From positions 1 to 64,000 of the forward strand of contig NZ_QFFU01000032.1 in the NCBI RefSeq assembly GCF_003131185.1: DNA of 64,000 nucleotides, read 5' to 3'. Made by a program: the position numbers and the translations under genes. Within the stretch, counting starts at the first letter, position 1; every line of letters begins with the position of its first letter. The notes beneath the pieces are model-generated. The model was not told the DNA's origin and searched no databases. It worked only from the letters and a program-made list of their open reading frames with translations. This stretch comes from Pseudomonas ovata (GTDB lineage: Bacteria > Pseudomonadota > Gammaproteobacteria > Pseudomonadales > Pseudomonadaceae). Below are positions 44,044-53,584 of the stretch, one piece after another.

Positions 44044-46443
44044 TTGTCCAAGCCGATAAAACTCTTGATAGTCGAAGACAGCTCGATGGACGCCGAGCTG
44101 ACCCTGTTGCGCCTGGAACGTAGTGATCTGCTGATCCAGGCCCGACAGGTCTACGACCATGTCGGCGCGCAACAGGCCCTGCAAGAACACCGTTTCGACC
44201 TGATCCTGTGCGACTGCGTGCTGCCCGGCTCGTCGGGCAGCGATGTGCTGGCCATTGCCCAGTGTTTGGCGCCCGACACGCCGTTCATCTTCCTGTCCGG
44301 CGTGTATGGCGAAGAGCACGCCGTTGAGATGATCCGCCTGGGCGCCACCGACTACATTCTGAAAAAGAATCTGTCGCTGCTGCCCAAGGCCGTCAAGCGT
44401 GCCCTGACCGAGGTCCAGGAACGCCAGCGCCGGCGCCGTGCCGAAGAAGCCCTGGCCGATGTCGAGGCCCGCGCCCGCATCGCCATCGATGCCGCCGGCA
44501 TGGGCACCTGGGATTATCGGCCCACAGAAGACCTGCTGATCTGGGATGACCGGTGCAAGGCCCTGTTCGGTTTGCCGTCAGACACCGAGATGCACATCGA
44601 GCTGTTCTACGCCGGCATCCATGCCGATGACGAGCCGACCGTGCGCCAGGCCGTGGAGCGCGCCATGGCACCCGACAGCGATGGCCGCTACCGTATGGAG
44701 TTTCGCTGTGTGACCGCAGGCCAGGAACCGCGCTGGTTGCTCAGCAGCGGCCAGGCCCGGGTGGTCGATGGCCGGTGCGTGCGCTTTTCCGGGGTGTTGC
44801 AGGACATCCATCAGCAACGCCAGGCCACCCAGGCGCTCAGGCAGCTCAACGAAATGCTTGGTGAGCGGGTCGAGCGCCGCACCCGCGAACGCGACCGCGC
44901 CTGGGAGTTGTCCCAGGACCTGCTGGGCGTGCTCAACAAGGATCTGACGCCGGTGGCTCTCAACCCGGCCTGGGAGAATGCCCTGGGCTTTACCCGCCAG
45001 GCCCTGGCCCAGACCTCGTTGATGGAACTGCTGCCCGACGAGGACCGTGACGCCTTCCTGGCTGAACTGGCGATCCTGGCCCGGAACCACAACAGCGTGC
45101 GGTTTACCGGCCGCATTCGTCACGCCAGTGGCAGCCAGCGCTGGCTGTCCTGGGTGGTGGTGCCTGAAGACACCCTGCTGTATGTGGTGGCACGCGACAT
45201 CACCAGTGAGCGCGAGGCCACCCAGGGGCTGGCCGAAGCCAACACCCGCCTGCGCGACCAGATTGCCGAGCGCGAGCGCATCGAGGCGGCGCTGCAACAG
45301 ATGCAACGCCTGGAAGCGGTCGGCCAGTTGACCGCCGGCGTCGCCCACGACTTCAACAACCTGCTGACCGTGATCATCACCGGCTCCAGTTTTCTCGAGC
45401 GCGACCTGAGCAAACAGGACCTGGAAAAAGCCACCCGGCGTCTCAAGCACATTCGCGAAGCCGGTGAGCGTGGCGCCAAGCTCACTTCGCAGTTGCTGGC
45501 GTTCTCGCGACGCCAGCGCCTGGAACCGGTGGCATTGCACCTCAATGAGACCCTGCGCGGGCTGGAAGAGCTGCTGCGCCGCACCTTGGGCGGCAACATC
45601 CTGGTGCGTCTGGACCTGTCCGAGGACCTCTGGCAGGCGCTGACCGACCCGACCCAGACCGAGATGATCATTCTCAACCTGGCGATCAACGCCCGCGATG
45701 CCATGCCCAACGGCGGGCAACTGACCCTGTGCACGCGCAACACCCATGTCGACACCCCACCACAACGCCCGGAAGATCCCGACTGCGGCGATTACGTGGA
45801 GCTGTCGATTCGCGACACCGGCTCAGGCATGAGCCAGGACGTGCTGGCCAAGGTGTTCGAGCCCTTTTTCACCACCAAGGACATCGGCAAGGGCTCAGGC
45901 CTGGGCCTGGCCCAGGTCTTTGGCTTCGCCAAGCAGTCGGGCGGCGGCGTGAGCATCGACACCGCACCGGGGCGCGGCACACAAGTGAGCGTCTACCTGC
46001 CAGCGGTGCAGCACACACCTGCAACCCTCGTGCAGCAGCAGTGCCAGCCACAGGCCTCGGGCCGCGCCCCACTGGCACCGGCCGGCAATGGCCATGACCA
46101 CGCCATTCTGCTGGTGGACGACGATGATCCGGTGCGCGACCTGGTCGGTGACATGCTGCGGATGCAAGGTTTCAAGGTGCGCGAGGCCAGCAGCGGTGAG
46201 CAGGCGCTGGAGATGCTCGACGAAAACGTCGACCTGCTGCTCACCGACTTTGCCATGCCAGGCTTCAACGGCGCACAAATGGCCCATGCGGCGCGCGAAC
46301 GCTTTGCGCACCTGCCCGTGGTGTTCCTGACCGGCTACGCCGAGCTGCAGGGCCTGGACCTGCCCGGCAGTCTGGTACTGCAGAAACCGGTAAATGCCGA
46401 GGACCTGTTCCAGGCCCTGAGCCAGTTACTGGAATTGCCGTAA
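44044..46443 (+). CDS. Hybrid sensor kinase REC-PAS-PAS-HK-REC
   Basis: A 799-residue soluble kinase with an N-terminal receiver (Asp57 in LILCDCVLPG), PAS (about 140-260), PAS (285-390), HisKA with His435 in AGVAHDFNN, HATPase (to about 655) and a C-terminal receiver (LLLTDFAMPG). No membrane segment. TTG start at 44044 with GGAG 8 bases upstream, 13 bp after the response regulator. The leading receiver suggests that it takes phosphate or interacts downstream of BphP, linking light to a wider phosphorelay. The output is not in the window. Confidence 0.92.
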   Translation: MSKPIKLLIVEDSSMDAELTLLRLERSDLLIQARQVYDHVGAQQALQEHRFDLILCDCVLPGSSGSDVLAIAQCLAPDTPFIFLSGVYGEEHAVEMIRLGATDYILKKNLSLLPKAVKRALTEVQERQRRRRAEEALADVEARARIAIDAAGMGTWDYRPTEDLLIWDDRCKALFGLPSDTEMHIELFYAGIHADDEPTVRQAVERAMAPDSDGRYRMEFRCVTAGQEPRWLLSSGQARVVDGRCVRFSGVLQDIHQQRQATQALRQLNEMLGERVERRTRERDRAWELSQDLLGVLNKDLTPVALNPAWENALGFTRQALAQTSLMELLPDEDRDAFLAELAILARNHNSVRFTGRIRHASGSQRWLSWVVVPEDTLLYVVARDITSEREATQGLAEANTRLRDQIAERERIEAALQQMQRLEAVGQLTAGVAHDFNNLLTVIITGSSFLERDLSKQDLEKATRRLKHIREAGERGAKLTSQLLAFSRRQRLEPVALHLNETLRGLEELLRRTLGGNILVRLDLSEDLWQALTDPTQTEMIILNLAINARDAMPNGGQLTLCTRNTHVDTPPQRPEDPDCGDYVELSIRDTGSGMSQDVLAKVFEPFFTTKDIGKGSGLGLAQVFGFAKQSGGGVSIDTAPGRGTQVSVYLPAVQHTPATLVQQQCQPQASGRAPLAPAGNGHDHAILLVDDDDPVRDLVGDMLRMQGFKVREASSGEQALEMLDENVDLLLTDFAMPGFNGAQMAHAARERFAHLPVVFLTGYAELQGLDLPGSLVLQKPVNAEDLFQALSQLLELP

Positions 46444-46465
46444 GCGCACATCTGATTCACGCCTT

Positions 46466-46617
46466 GTAGGAGCGCGCTTGCCCGCGACCGGCTGCGTTAG
46501 CAGTCGTAAAATTGTGGCGTTTCATAGATTTTGAACGCGTCCACAGTCCAGCATTTGTGGCGTTGCACAAATTTTGCGAGCGCTACGCACTCGGTCGCGG
46601 GCAGAGCGCGCTCCTAC
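46466..46617. repeat. REPIN copy 3
   Basis: 152-bp unit from GTAGGAGCGCGCTTGCCCGCG to its inverted end GGGCAGAGCGCGCTCCTAC. Shares the first 60 bases with copies 1-2 and differs in the spacer. Sits between the hybrid kinase and ridA, which are convergent. Confidence 0.9.
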
Positions 46618-46658
46618 GGCTGGTGCGGCGCCAAGGCGGTGCCTGGCGTCAAGCAGGA

Positions 46659-47039
46659 TCAGCCCTTGGCCGCCATGGCCGTCACTTCCACGCGCATGCC
46701 TTCGAAGGCCAGCGATGCCACGCCTACGGCGGCACGCACCGGCCACGGCTGGCGGAAGAAGCGCTGGTACACCTCGTTGAAGGCGGCGCGGTCAGCCATG
46801 TCGGTGAGGTAGATGGTCAGGTGCAGGACCCGATCCATCGAGCTGCCGGCCTTTTCCAGCGCCACTTTGAGCGCCTGCAAGGTGCATTCGCTCTGTTCGA
46901 CGATGCCGCCCAGTTCCAGGCTGCCGTCGGCACGGGTCGGGATCTGGGTCGACACCAGCAGGCCGCCAAAGCCTGCAACGTCAGAAGAGATGGAATCGGC
47001 GTCAGGATCGGGAATGAAGGTGATGTCTGGGTTAGCCAT
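46659..47039 (-). CDS. RidA-family enamine/imine deaminase
   Basis: A 126-residue RidA/YjgF protein. The conserved C-terminal segment RAAVGVASLAFEGMRVEV holds the catalytic-type Arg. ATG 47039 (GAGA upstream) gives the expected family length; the frame open to 47144 runs into the MITE. RidA proteins hydrolyse reactive imines from amino-acid and amine oxidation. It is on the same strand as the upstream FAD oxidoreductase operon and fits that chemistry, though the MITE now separates them. Subfamily (RidA or Rid2-7) is not assigned. Confidence 0.88.
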   Translation of the reverse strand: MANPDITFIPDPDADSISSDVAGFGGLLVSTQIPTRADGSLELGGIVEQSECTLQALKVALEKAGSSMDRVLHLTIYLTDMADRAAFNEVYQRFFRQPWPVRAAVGVASLAFEGMRVEVTAMAAKG

Positions 47040-47119
47040 GGAAATCTCGTGTCCGGTGAATGAACAGGCACTGGCCTGGGGCCGGACAGTGTAGCGCTCC
47101 TCACCTGCATTCCCCAGAC

Positions 47120-47389
47120 CTAGGGTCTGTTGCCGTTTCAGCACGAGCCGCGTTGCTGGGCCAAATCTCGCCAGGCCAGGCGGAGGACGCAGAAAAGGGG
47201 AACGCCCTTTTCAAGTCCTCCAACACCGCATGGCGAGATTGGGCACGCAACCCGAAGGGCCGGGCCTGTTTTGCCGCGAGACGGCGTTACTCGCCACTCA
47301 TCTGGAATGACCAGACTTCGCGGCGCCTGCCTTGCCTCGCGGCAAAACGGGCGCCGGCGCGGCCGTGATGAAACGGCAACAGCCCCTAG
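47120..47389 (+). mobile_element. 270-bp MITE with CTAG ends
   Basis: Terminal inverted repeats 47120-47140 and 47369-47389 match at 20 of 21 positions (CTAGGG, T or G, CTGTTGCCGTTTCA). The palindromic CTAG at both ends may be a 4-bp target duplication, as some IS5-group elements make. It has no coding capacity for a transposase. It fills the gap between ridA and the outer-membrane channel gene, and its right CTAG contains the channel gene's stop codon. One end recurs at 24035-24102. Confidence 0.82.
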
Positions 47390-48702
47390 TATGTCCACGC
47401 CAGCAGCAGTTGCGCGTAGGTATTGGTGCGCGTGTTGCCTATCTGGCTGCCGCCTTCCTGTACGCTGTGCTGCGGCTTGTAGAACCCCACCAGTGGCAAC
47501 ACGGTCCAGTGCTCATCGATCGCCCATTCAGCGTAGATATCCAGCTCACGGGCATCGCGGTTGCCCAGGCGGGTCTCGAGGGTGTCGAACTGGTAGAGCA
47601 GCGCCCCCACCTTCAACTGCTCGGTCACCGACGCTTTCAGCCCTATGTGATTGACGGCCGTGTTGCTGTTGAAGGGCCCGGCGTAGTTGGAGGCCACCTC
47701 GCCCTGGAACCAGGTGCCCAGTGCCCGGCCGTTGCCATAGAACAGTGGGTCGTAGCCCTCTGAAAAGCGGCTGTAGCGGTAATTGATGCTGGGTTTTCCC
47801 GGCCATTGCGCAAAGGTCCAGCCCGCTTCCAGGTACCAGGCGTTTTCGGCACCTGAGTCCTTGCGCTCCCAGGCGTGTTCGCCAGCCAGCAACAGGTTGG
47901 CCACGCCGGCACTGCCCTGGGCGCGCAGGCTGTACAGCTGCATGCCCTTGCGCTCGGGGAACAGTGGCTCGGCCAGGGCACGGTCGGTGTCGGTGACCTT
48001 GATGTAAGTCAGGCCCAGCGTGCCAGGTTCGGCAACCTGTTCAAGGGTCGCCACGGCCAGCTCGGGGCTGGCCTGCGCCGGGTTGTCAGATTTGAGCCAC
48101 ATCAGGTCGCCACGCCAGCCCTGGGTGCCGCCCAGGCGCAGAATGGCGGTGCGATCAAACGCCCGGCGACCGGTCAGGTAATAAGCGCCGCCGCGATTGG
48201 TTTCGCCATCGAGCAGGCCGTTGCCGATGTTCAAGGCATCGCCGGCAATCAGAAAGCCGTCGCCCACCACCACCGTCTGCCGCCCGGTGGAAAGGTCGAC
48301 TCCGTTCTCGCCCAAGGCGCTGAACAACTCGCCCGAGCGCCAGCCGACATAGGCATTTTCGATCTTGGTGGTGCGCTCGTTACCCAGGCTCCAGCCCGCG
48401 GCATCACCCTCGCCAAAGCTGGCACTGCTGACCCAGTCCAGCGCGCCATAGGCCTCACCCCCGCCCTGGAGGCGGTGCTTGAGGTCGAGGCCATACTGCA
48501 AGGTCGCCTCCTGCCAGTCGACACGCCCCTGATCACGCACACCCGCCTGGTTGTAGCTTTGCCCGCTGTGAAACACACCCGCTGCGCCTTGCAGCCGGGC
48601 CTTGATGCTCGTATGAGCGTCCTCGTACAAGGCGGCAGCGCCCGCCCAGGGCGAGGCGATCAGCAACACTGAACAGGATGCCTTGAAGTAGTGTTTTTGC
48701 AT
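47386..48702 (-). CDS. Outer-membrane beta-barrel channel
   Basis: A 438-residue porin-like protein with a signal peptide (cleavage near AGA at about 23), alternating beta-strands rich in Gly and aromatics, and a C-terminal Tyr (LLLAWTY) expected for barrel assembly. The style resembles the alginate-export (AlgE-like) barrel family, which in soil pseudomonads includes substrate-specific channels. It is the fourth gene of an operon with permease and oxidoreductase genes, so it may admit their substrate. The stop codon TAG lies inside the CTAG at the MITE end, yet the normal terminus shows that the protein is not truncated. Confidence 0.8.
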   Translation of the reverse strand: MQKHYFKASCSVLLIASPWAGAAALYEDAHTSIKARLQGAAGVFHSGQSYNQAGVRDQGRVDWQEATLQYGLDLKHRLQGGGEAYGALDWVSSASFGEGDAAGWSLGNERTTKIENAYVGWRSGELFSALGENGVDLSTGRQTVVVGDGFLIAGDALNIGNGLLDGETNRGGAYYLTGRRAFDRTAILRLGGTQGWRGDLMWLKSDNPAQASPELAVATLEQVAEPGTLGLTYIKVTDTDRALAEPLFPERKGMQLYSLRAQGSAGVANLLLAGEHAWERKDSGAENAWYLEAGWTFAQWPGKPSINYRYSRFSEGYDPLFYGNGRALGTWFQGEVASNYAGPFNSNTAVNHIGLKASVTEQLKVGALLYQFDTLETRLGNRDARELDIYAEWAIDEHWTVLPLVGFYKPQHSVQEGGSQIGNTRTNTYAQLLLAWTY

Positions 48703-48735
48703 CGCGAGAATCTCTGCAGGTAAGGAGCGACGACC

Positions 48736-48757
48736 CGGAGGGGTCCCGGAGGGGTCC
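48736..48757. repeat. Two tandem 11-bp repeats
   Basis: CGGAGGGGTCC occurs twice without gap in the 64 bp between two genes. Probably a replication-slippage site. Confidence 0.7.
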
Positions 48758-48766
48758 CGGAGTCAA

Positions 48767-49156
48767 TCAGAGGTTGATCTGCCCTTCGGCGTACATGTCG
48801 GCCACGATGCGCCAACCCGTCTCGGTGAGCTGCCAGACAAACAGGCTTTTCATCGCAAAGGCCTCGCCCTGGACCGGCAGGACGTGCCAGGTCACCCAGG
48901 TGTATGCCGCGCATTCACCCAGTGTACGCAGCCGGTCGATGCGAATCGAAGCCCCACGCGAGCCCTCGACCATTTCAGTCATCAGGGCCTGCAAGGCTGC
49001 AGGCCCCTGAAACAATGCGTCGTTGCCCGCGCCGGTGATTTCGGTGCGCTCGGTATACAGCTCGGCCACGATGCCGGCGGCATCACCAAGGGCCCACAAG
49101 GTTTGCAACAGGTCCAGGCGCGCTTGCAGCGCCAGATTCAGGGCAGCAGTGGTCAT
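48767..49156 (-). CDS. NTF2-like (SnoaL/DUF4440-type) protein
   Basis: A 129-residue small alpha+beta-barrel protein. The central GAGNDALFQGPAALQALM segment and C-terminal WRIVADMY fit the NTF2-like fold used by ketosteroid-isomerase-type enzymes and ligand-binding proteins. AAGGA lies 8 bases upstream. Third in the operon; role unknown, perhaps an isomerase or dehydratase acting on the oxidoreductase product. Confidence 0.75.
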   Translation of the reverse strand: MTTAALNLALQARLDLLQTLWALGDAAGIVAELYTERTEITGAGNDALFQGPAALQALMTEMVEGSRGASIRIDRLRTLGECAAYTWVTWHVLPVQGEAFAMKSLFVWQLTETGWRIVADMYAEGQINL

Positions 49157-49224
49157 GATCGAATCCTTGAGGTCGATGGGTTGTCACAGCCCCACAGCGG
49201 GGCGAAAGAATAAAGCCGGAAGGT

Positions 49225-50526
49225 TCAGCGTCGACCGTTGCGATAGCCCGCCAGTTGATGGGCCACCTTGCCCAGGGTGCAGATCAGGTTGCGCAGGCGG
49301 TCCTTGCCCGGGATCGGCGTGCGCGGGATGGCGCTCATTACGTCCCAGTGCCGGGAGCCGGTGGTCATGCCGTCGGCCACCACCTGGCTGACCACATGGC
49401 TGGGCGTGACGCCAAACCCGGAGTAACCCTGAACGAACCAGGCATTGGGCCGCCCTGGCAAGGTGCCGACCTGCGGAAACAGGTTGGCCGAGCACTCCAT
49501 CGGCCCGCCCCAGGCCAGGTCGACCTTGACGTGCGCCAAGTAGGGAAAGACCTTGAGCATCAACTGCCGGTTCCAGGCTTTGAGGTCGGCCGGAATGTAC
49601 TCCAGCAGGCGCGTGGCCGAGCCGAACAGCAGGCGGTTCTCGTTGGTCACCCGGTAGTACTCGATGACCGGACGAATGTCGCTGAAGGCACCGCGGATCG
49701 GGCTGATCTGCTCGATCAGTGAATCGGGCAAGGGCTCGGTCACCAGCTGGAAGGCATAGGTGTTGATCATGCTCTTGTGCAGCTCAGGCTCCAGGCGATC
49801 CAGAAAGGCGCCGCAGGACCAGAGAATCTTTTTGGCACGCACCGAGCCCTTGGCGGTGCGTACGCGAATGGTGTCGCCATAAGTCACTTCCAGCACCGGC
49901 GTGTCTTCAAAAATCCGCCCGCCCAGGCCGACCAGTGCCCCGGCCGAACCCAGCAGCATGTTCAGCGAGTGCAGATGGCCGTTACCCATATGCTTCAAGG
50001 CACAGCTGTAGAGATCGGAGCCGACGATATCGCGCACTGCGCTGCCTTCGAGGTAGGCGATTTCATGCTCGGGGTTCAGTTGCCGAAACTCCTTTTCCCA
50101 GGCTTGCAGCAATTTGCCCTGGCGCGGGTTGAAACCCAGATAGCCATAGCCGTGGCGAAAGTCGGCATCGATACCGTACCTGGCAATACGCGACTGGATG
50201 ATCGACGACCCCAGGTCACTGATCTCGAAGATCGCCTGCAGGCCGGCATCGCCGACATCCTTGCGAATCTTTTCCAGGTCATGGCCAATACCGGCCATCA
50301 CATGTCCGCCATTGCGCCCGGAGCCGCCGAAGCCCAGGTAGCGGGCTTCCAGCAGGACAATGTCGGTCACCCCGCGCTCGGCCAGCTCCAGGGCAGTATT
50401 GATCCCTGAAAAACCACCGCCGATGACCACGACCTCGGCTTCAAGGTCCTGCTCCAGGTCCGGGAACCTGAGGTCATATTTGCGGGTGGCGGTGTAATAC
50501 GTGGTGGGCGTTTCAAGAGACAACAT
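49225..50526 (-). CDS. FAD-dependent amine/amino-acid oxidoreductase
   Basis: A 433-residue DAO-family flavoprotein with the dinucleotide motif VVIGGGFSGINTALELAERG (33-52, shown by its first and last residues) and the FGGSGRNGGHV flavin loop. Closest in style to gamma-glutamylputrescine oxidase (PuuB) and other deaminating oxidases. It follows a permease gene by 33 bp; together with RidA it suggests oxidation of an amine imported by the permease. The exact substrate cannot be read. Confidence 0.87.
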   Translation of the reverse strand: MLSLETPTTYYTATRKYDLRFPDLEQDLEAEVVVIGGGFSGINTALELAERGVTDIVLLEARYLGFGGSGRNGGHVMAGIGHDLEKIRKDVGDAGLQAIFEISDLGSSIIQSRIARYGIDADFRHGYGYLGFNPRQGKLLQAWEKEFRQLNPEHEIAYLEGSAVRDIVGSDLYSCALKHMGNGHLHSLNMLLGSAGALVGLGGRIFEDTPVLEVTYGDTIRVRTAKGSVRAKKILWSCGAFLDRLEPELHKSMINTYAFQLVTEPLPDSLIEQISPIRGAFSDIRPVIEYYRVTNENRLLFGSATRLLEYIPADLKAWNRQLMLKVFPYLAHVKVDLAWGGPMECSANLFPQVGTLPGRPNAWFVQGYSGFGVTPSHVVSQVVADGMTTGSRHWDVMSAIPRTPIPGKDRLRNLICTLGKVAHQLAGYRNGRR

Positions 50527-50559
50527 AAGGTTTACCTTGCACGGATTATCAGTACGCGA

Positions 50560-51981
50560 TCAGCGGGAAACGGCGTTGCGGCCTGGCACACGGTCCTGAA
50601 AGTGCCGCACGGCGTACAGCACCAGCGACAACAACAGGATGCTGATACCGGTGGCCACTTCACGCCAGCCGCCATAGCCGGTGAGCTCGGCCGAGAGGGT
50701 GCCAACGATCACCACCAGCGCGGTGAACAGGCTCAGCACCCAGGCCACCGGCACCCAGCCACGTCCCAGCCGCACCGGGCGCGGGTGATCCGGCGCATCG
50801 TGGCGCAGCCACAGGAAACCCGACAGGGCAAAGAAGATGGCCACCAGATAGCCGATATTGGCCGTGACCAGCATGGCCAGTGGTGACGACAGGACGAAGA
50901 TCATCACCAGGTTCAGGACCACCGCTGCGGTCATGCAGCGGCCCGGCACCTGATGCTTGTTGAGCACGCCCAACTGGCGGATGGTCAGGCCTTCGAGGGC
51001 CATGCCATACAGCGCTCGCGAACCGTCGGCCAAGGCGGCATTGAGGCCCATGAACAGCCCGGCCAACAAGGCCGCGACGAAGAAATCGCTGAAGCCGCTG
51101 CCCAGCACGGCGTTGAAGGCGTCGATGTAGAAGCCACCGGGGTTGGCCAGCGCCGTTTCACGGTCGACCATGCCACCCAACCCGAAAGCCACGGCCGCGA
51201 ACACTGCCACGGTGTAGCCGCCGGAGGTCAGCAGCGCCAGGCGCATGTCGCGCTGGCTGCGGTATTCAGGGCCGAAGGCGGCACACATTTCAGTGCCGTA
51301 GGCGCTCCAACTGACCAGAAACAGCCACACCAGCGCCGTGCGCAGGGCGCTCCAGTCCAGGCTCAACGGTTGCTCGACCAAGGCGTGCTGAAAGCGCGCC
51401 AGGCTCCAGCCGTCGCCGAACAATGGAGAAACCGCCAGCACCAGGATCGGCACCAACAACAGCGCCCCCATGTAGCGGGACACCGAGGCGGCCATGTGCA
51501 CGCCCAGCCGGTTGAATTGCCAGAACAGCACCAGCAGGCCAGCGCCGATCAATTGCGCCAGCCCCACGGTCAATGGTCCCAGCGTGAGGGTCCAGGTCTG
51601 GGTGGCGAACCATTGCGCCTGGATCAGCGCCCCGGCACTGACGCTGACGATCGACAGCACCGCCGACCAACCCAGCCAGTAGCCAAAGGACGCCAGCGGG
51701 CCGACCAGGGTGCAGCGTCGCCGCCAGCCTTGGGTGGCGATCATGGCGATGCCGCCGGGTTTGTCGGGGAACATGGCCGCCACTTCGAGAAAGATCCAGT
51801 TCTGGCAGGCACCGATGGCGGCCGACCCCACCCAGAGCAACAACGCGCTCACCGGGCCGAGTACGCCCAGGGCAAAGCCGAACGAGGCGAAGATCGACCC
51901 CGACACGGCCATCGACAGAGCAAAGGCATCTGTCCAGCGCAGGTTTTTTTGCAGGTGCGGATCGGAATGATTGTTTTGCAT
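50560..51981 (-). CDS. APC-family amino acid/amine permease
   Basis: A 473-residue transporter with about 12 membrane helices. The first helix contains SMAVSGSIFASFGFALG, the APC-type ligand-binding kink. AGGTCC precedes the ATG. It is the first gene of the minus-strand operon and faces a divergent AraC-family gene. The substrate is probably an amino acid or polyamine-like amine, by pairing with the oxidase. Confidence 0.88.
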   Translation of the reverse strand: MQNNHSDPHLQKNLRWTDAFALSMAVSGSIFASFGFALGVLGPVSALLLWVGSAAIGACQNWIFLEVAAMFPDKPGGIAMIATQGWRRRCTLVGPLASFGYWLGWSAVLSIVSVSAGALIQAQWFATQTWTLTLGPLTVGLAQLIGAGLLVLFWQFNRLGVHMAASVSRYMGALLLVPILVLAVSPLFGDGWSLARFQHALVEQPLSLDWSALRTALVWLFLVSWSAYGTEMCAAFGPEYRSQRDMRLALLTSGGYTVAVFAAVAFGLGGMVDRETALANPGGFYIDAFNAVLGSGFSDFFVAALLAGLFMGLNAALADGSRALYGMALEGLTIRQLGVLNKHQVPGRCMTAAVVLNLVMIFVLSSPLAMLVTANIGYLVAIFFALSGFLWLRHDAPDHPRPVRLGRGWVPVAWVLSLFTALVVIVGTLSAELTGYGGWREVATGISILLLSLVLYAVRHFQDRVPGRNAVSR

Positions 51982-52213
51982 GGAAGGACCTGCACATCAA
52001 TGAATATGAGCCCCGATTAGATGCCTTGTGTGGCGGGCCGACCACTGTTGAGCGCGCCAACCGCTTGGCTCAACGTGCCATGGGGCGGCCCTGATGAATA
52101 ACCTTGATAGAAACATTAAGATGTTAGTAAATTAACCGCCTGCGCTCGGCTCATACGACCATTCGCTACTTCTAATAAGAAAAACCAGACCTATTGCCGG
52201 TCCGAGGTGAATC

Positions 52214-53179
52214 ATGAATCACGCATTGCAGCACGAGCAGCTCTTTCTGGGGCGCGAAGGGTTCGAGGTCTGGCACGGCAGCCTGGCCTCAAGCTGCGGA
52301 ATCTTTCATGTCGAACCGCCTTGCCACTCGGACATCACCACCTTTCAGGGCGCGGTGACCGCTGTCGACAGCGAATCGTGCGCGCTGCAAGGCGCACGCA
52401 TTACCAGCAACTGCTCGCAGGTGTATCGCCGGGCCAGCGACATCCGCCGCGACGACCAGGATTTTTTCTATCTGGTGATGCAGCTCGGTGGCGAGGCCGT
52501 CATTTGCCAGTCCGAGACCCAGACCCGCCTGCAACGCGGTGACCTGGTGCTGCTCGACGTGGCCCGGCCCAGCGACTTTCACTTTCAGGGCCTGAGCGAC
52601 CAGGTGTCGTTCATCCTGCCGCGCGATGAGCTGCTGCAGCGCTTCAAGACCCGGCACGTGCGGCTGAACCAGCGTATCGAGGCCACCTCGTCCATCGGCG
52701 CCATGAGCGCCATGCTGGTCAACCAGTTGATGAACAACACGACGCTGGCCCGACAAGAGTCCCTGGCGGTGCTGGAGGCGATTCTGGCGCTGCTCAGGCC
52801 GGCCCTGGCCACGGATGACAGCAGTGAGCCGGCTGACAGCCCTGCCCTGCTGGTCAAGGCTCGAACACTGATCGAGCGCCATCTGGACGACGAGGGCCTG
52901 TGCCCGGAGCAGATCGCCTCGGCCATCGGCACGTCGGTGCGCAGCCTGCATCGCCTGTTTACCCGGTCCGGCATGAGCGTGGGCCGCTACATTCTTGAAC
53001 GTCGCCTGCAGCGCTGCGCCCAGGCCATCGCCCACAGCGATCTGAAAATCAGCCATATCGCCATACGCTGGGGCTTCAAGGACCTGGGGCACTTTTCCCG
53101 GGCCTTCAGAAATGCCTATGGCATGTCACCCAGTGACTATCGACACAGCGTATTGCAAACCGCCATGGCGGCGGTATGA
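52214..53179 (+). CDS. AraC-family activator, FeaR-like
   Basis: A 321-residue regulator with an N-terminal AraC-binding-like domain (about 40-190) of the type found in FeaR/NphR, and a C-terminal AraC DNA-binding domain with two helix-turn-helix motifs (about 215-315, ending AYGMSPSDYR). FeaR activates aromatic-amine catabolism. Its position opposite the permease operon suggests that it controls that operon. The GAGG 5 bases before ATG 52214 supports the start. Confidence 0.88.
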   Translation: MNHALQHEQLFLGREGFEVWHGSLASSCGIFHVEPPCHSDITTFQGAVTAVDSESCALQGARITSNCSQVYRRASDIRRDDQDFFYLVMQLGGEAVICQSETQTRLQRGDLVLLDVARPSDFHFQGLSDQVSFILPRDELLQRFKTRHVRLNQRIEATSSIGAMSAMLVNQLMNNTTLARQESLAVLEAILALLRPALATDDSSEPADSPALLVKARTLIERHLDDEGLCPEQIASAIGTSVRSLHRLFTRSGMSVGRYILERRLQRCAQAIAHSDLKISHIAIRWGFKDLGHFSRAFRNAYGMSPSDYRHSVLQTAMAAV

Positions 53180-53584
53180 CCCCGTTGCTACCGGCCTTTT
53201 AATATGTGTTTATTCAACCACGGCGTAGTCAGACTTCACCGGCAATACTCCTTAGTGGCTATAACCATAACGGCGCTGCCGGCAGGAAAATGAGCCTTAA
53301 CAGTGCATGTTTTTCTGCCGTTGAAAGTGCGCGGCTTCCTATCGCCTTTCTGCACTGATCACATAATCGGTTGCCCGCCGCTTCAGGGCGTACCGGCGTC
53401 GACAACATGCGGCCCAAGCCTGGTATGCAGAGACACTGGCAAGCTAATTGCTATTCCCAACAGGAAAATAAATTACCCGAAAGGAATGAGTATCTTCATC
53501 CTTCCGGCGTAGTTCAGCGCGTCGTCATGCCTTGGCCTGCCTGGGCATACCGGCACCTATTCAGACCGTTGGAGATTATCAGCC
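53180..53584 (+). other. Leader region of amtB
   Basis: 405 bp without a supportable gene (an open frame at 53303-53512 looks random). It holds the sigma-54 promoter described separately. I see no convincing NtrC site. Confidence 0.5.
53437..53452 (+). promoter_or_regulatory. Sigma-54 (RpoN) promoter
   Basis: TGGCAAGCTAATTGCT matches TGGCACGnnnnTTGCW at all but one fixed position, with correct GG-N10-GC spacing. It lies about 133 bp upstream of the ammonium transporter, so NtrC/RpoN activation under nitrogen limitation is expected. Confidence 0.85.

Noticed and set aside
52060..52090. Possible sigma-54 site upstream of the permease operon
   Set aside because: The minus strand has a perfect TGGCACG but no TTGC at the -12 position.
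53303..53512. 69-codon frame before amtB
   Set aside because: No ribosome-binding site; it spans the sigma-54 promoter.
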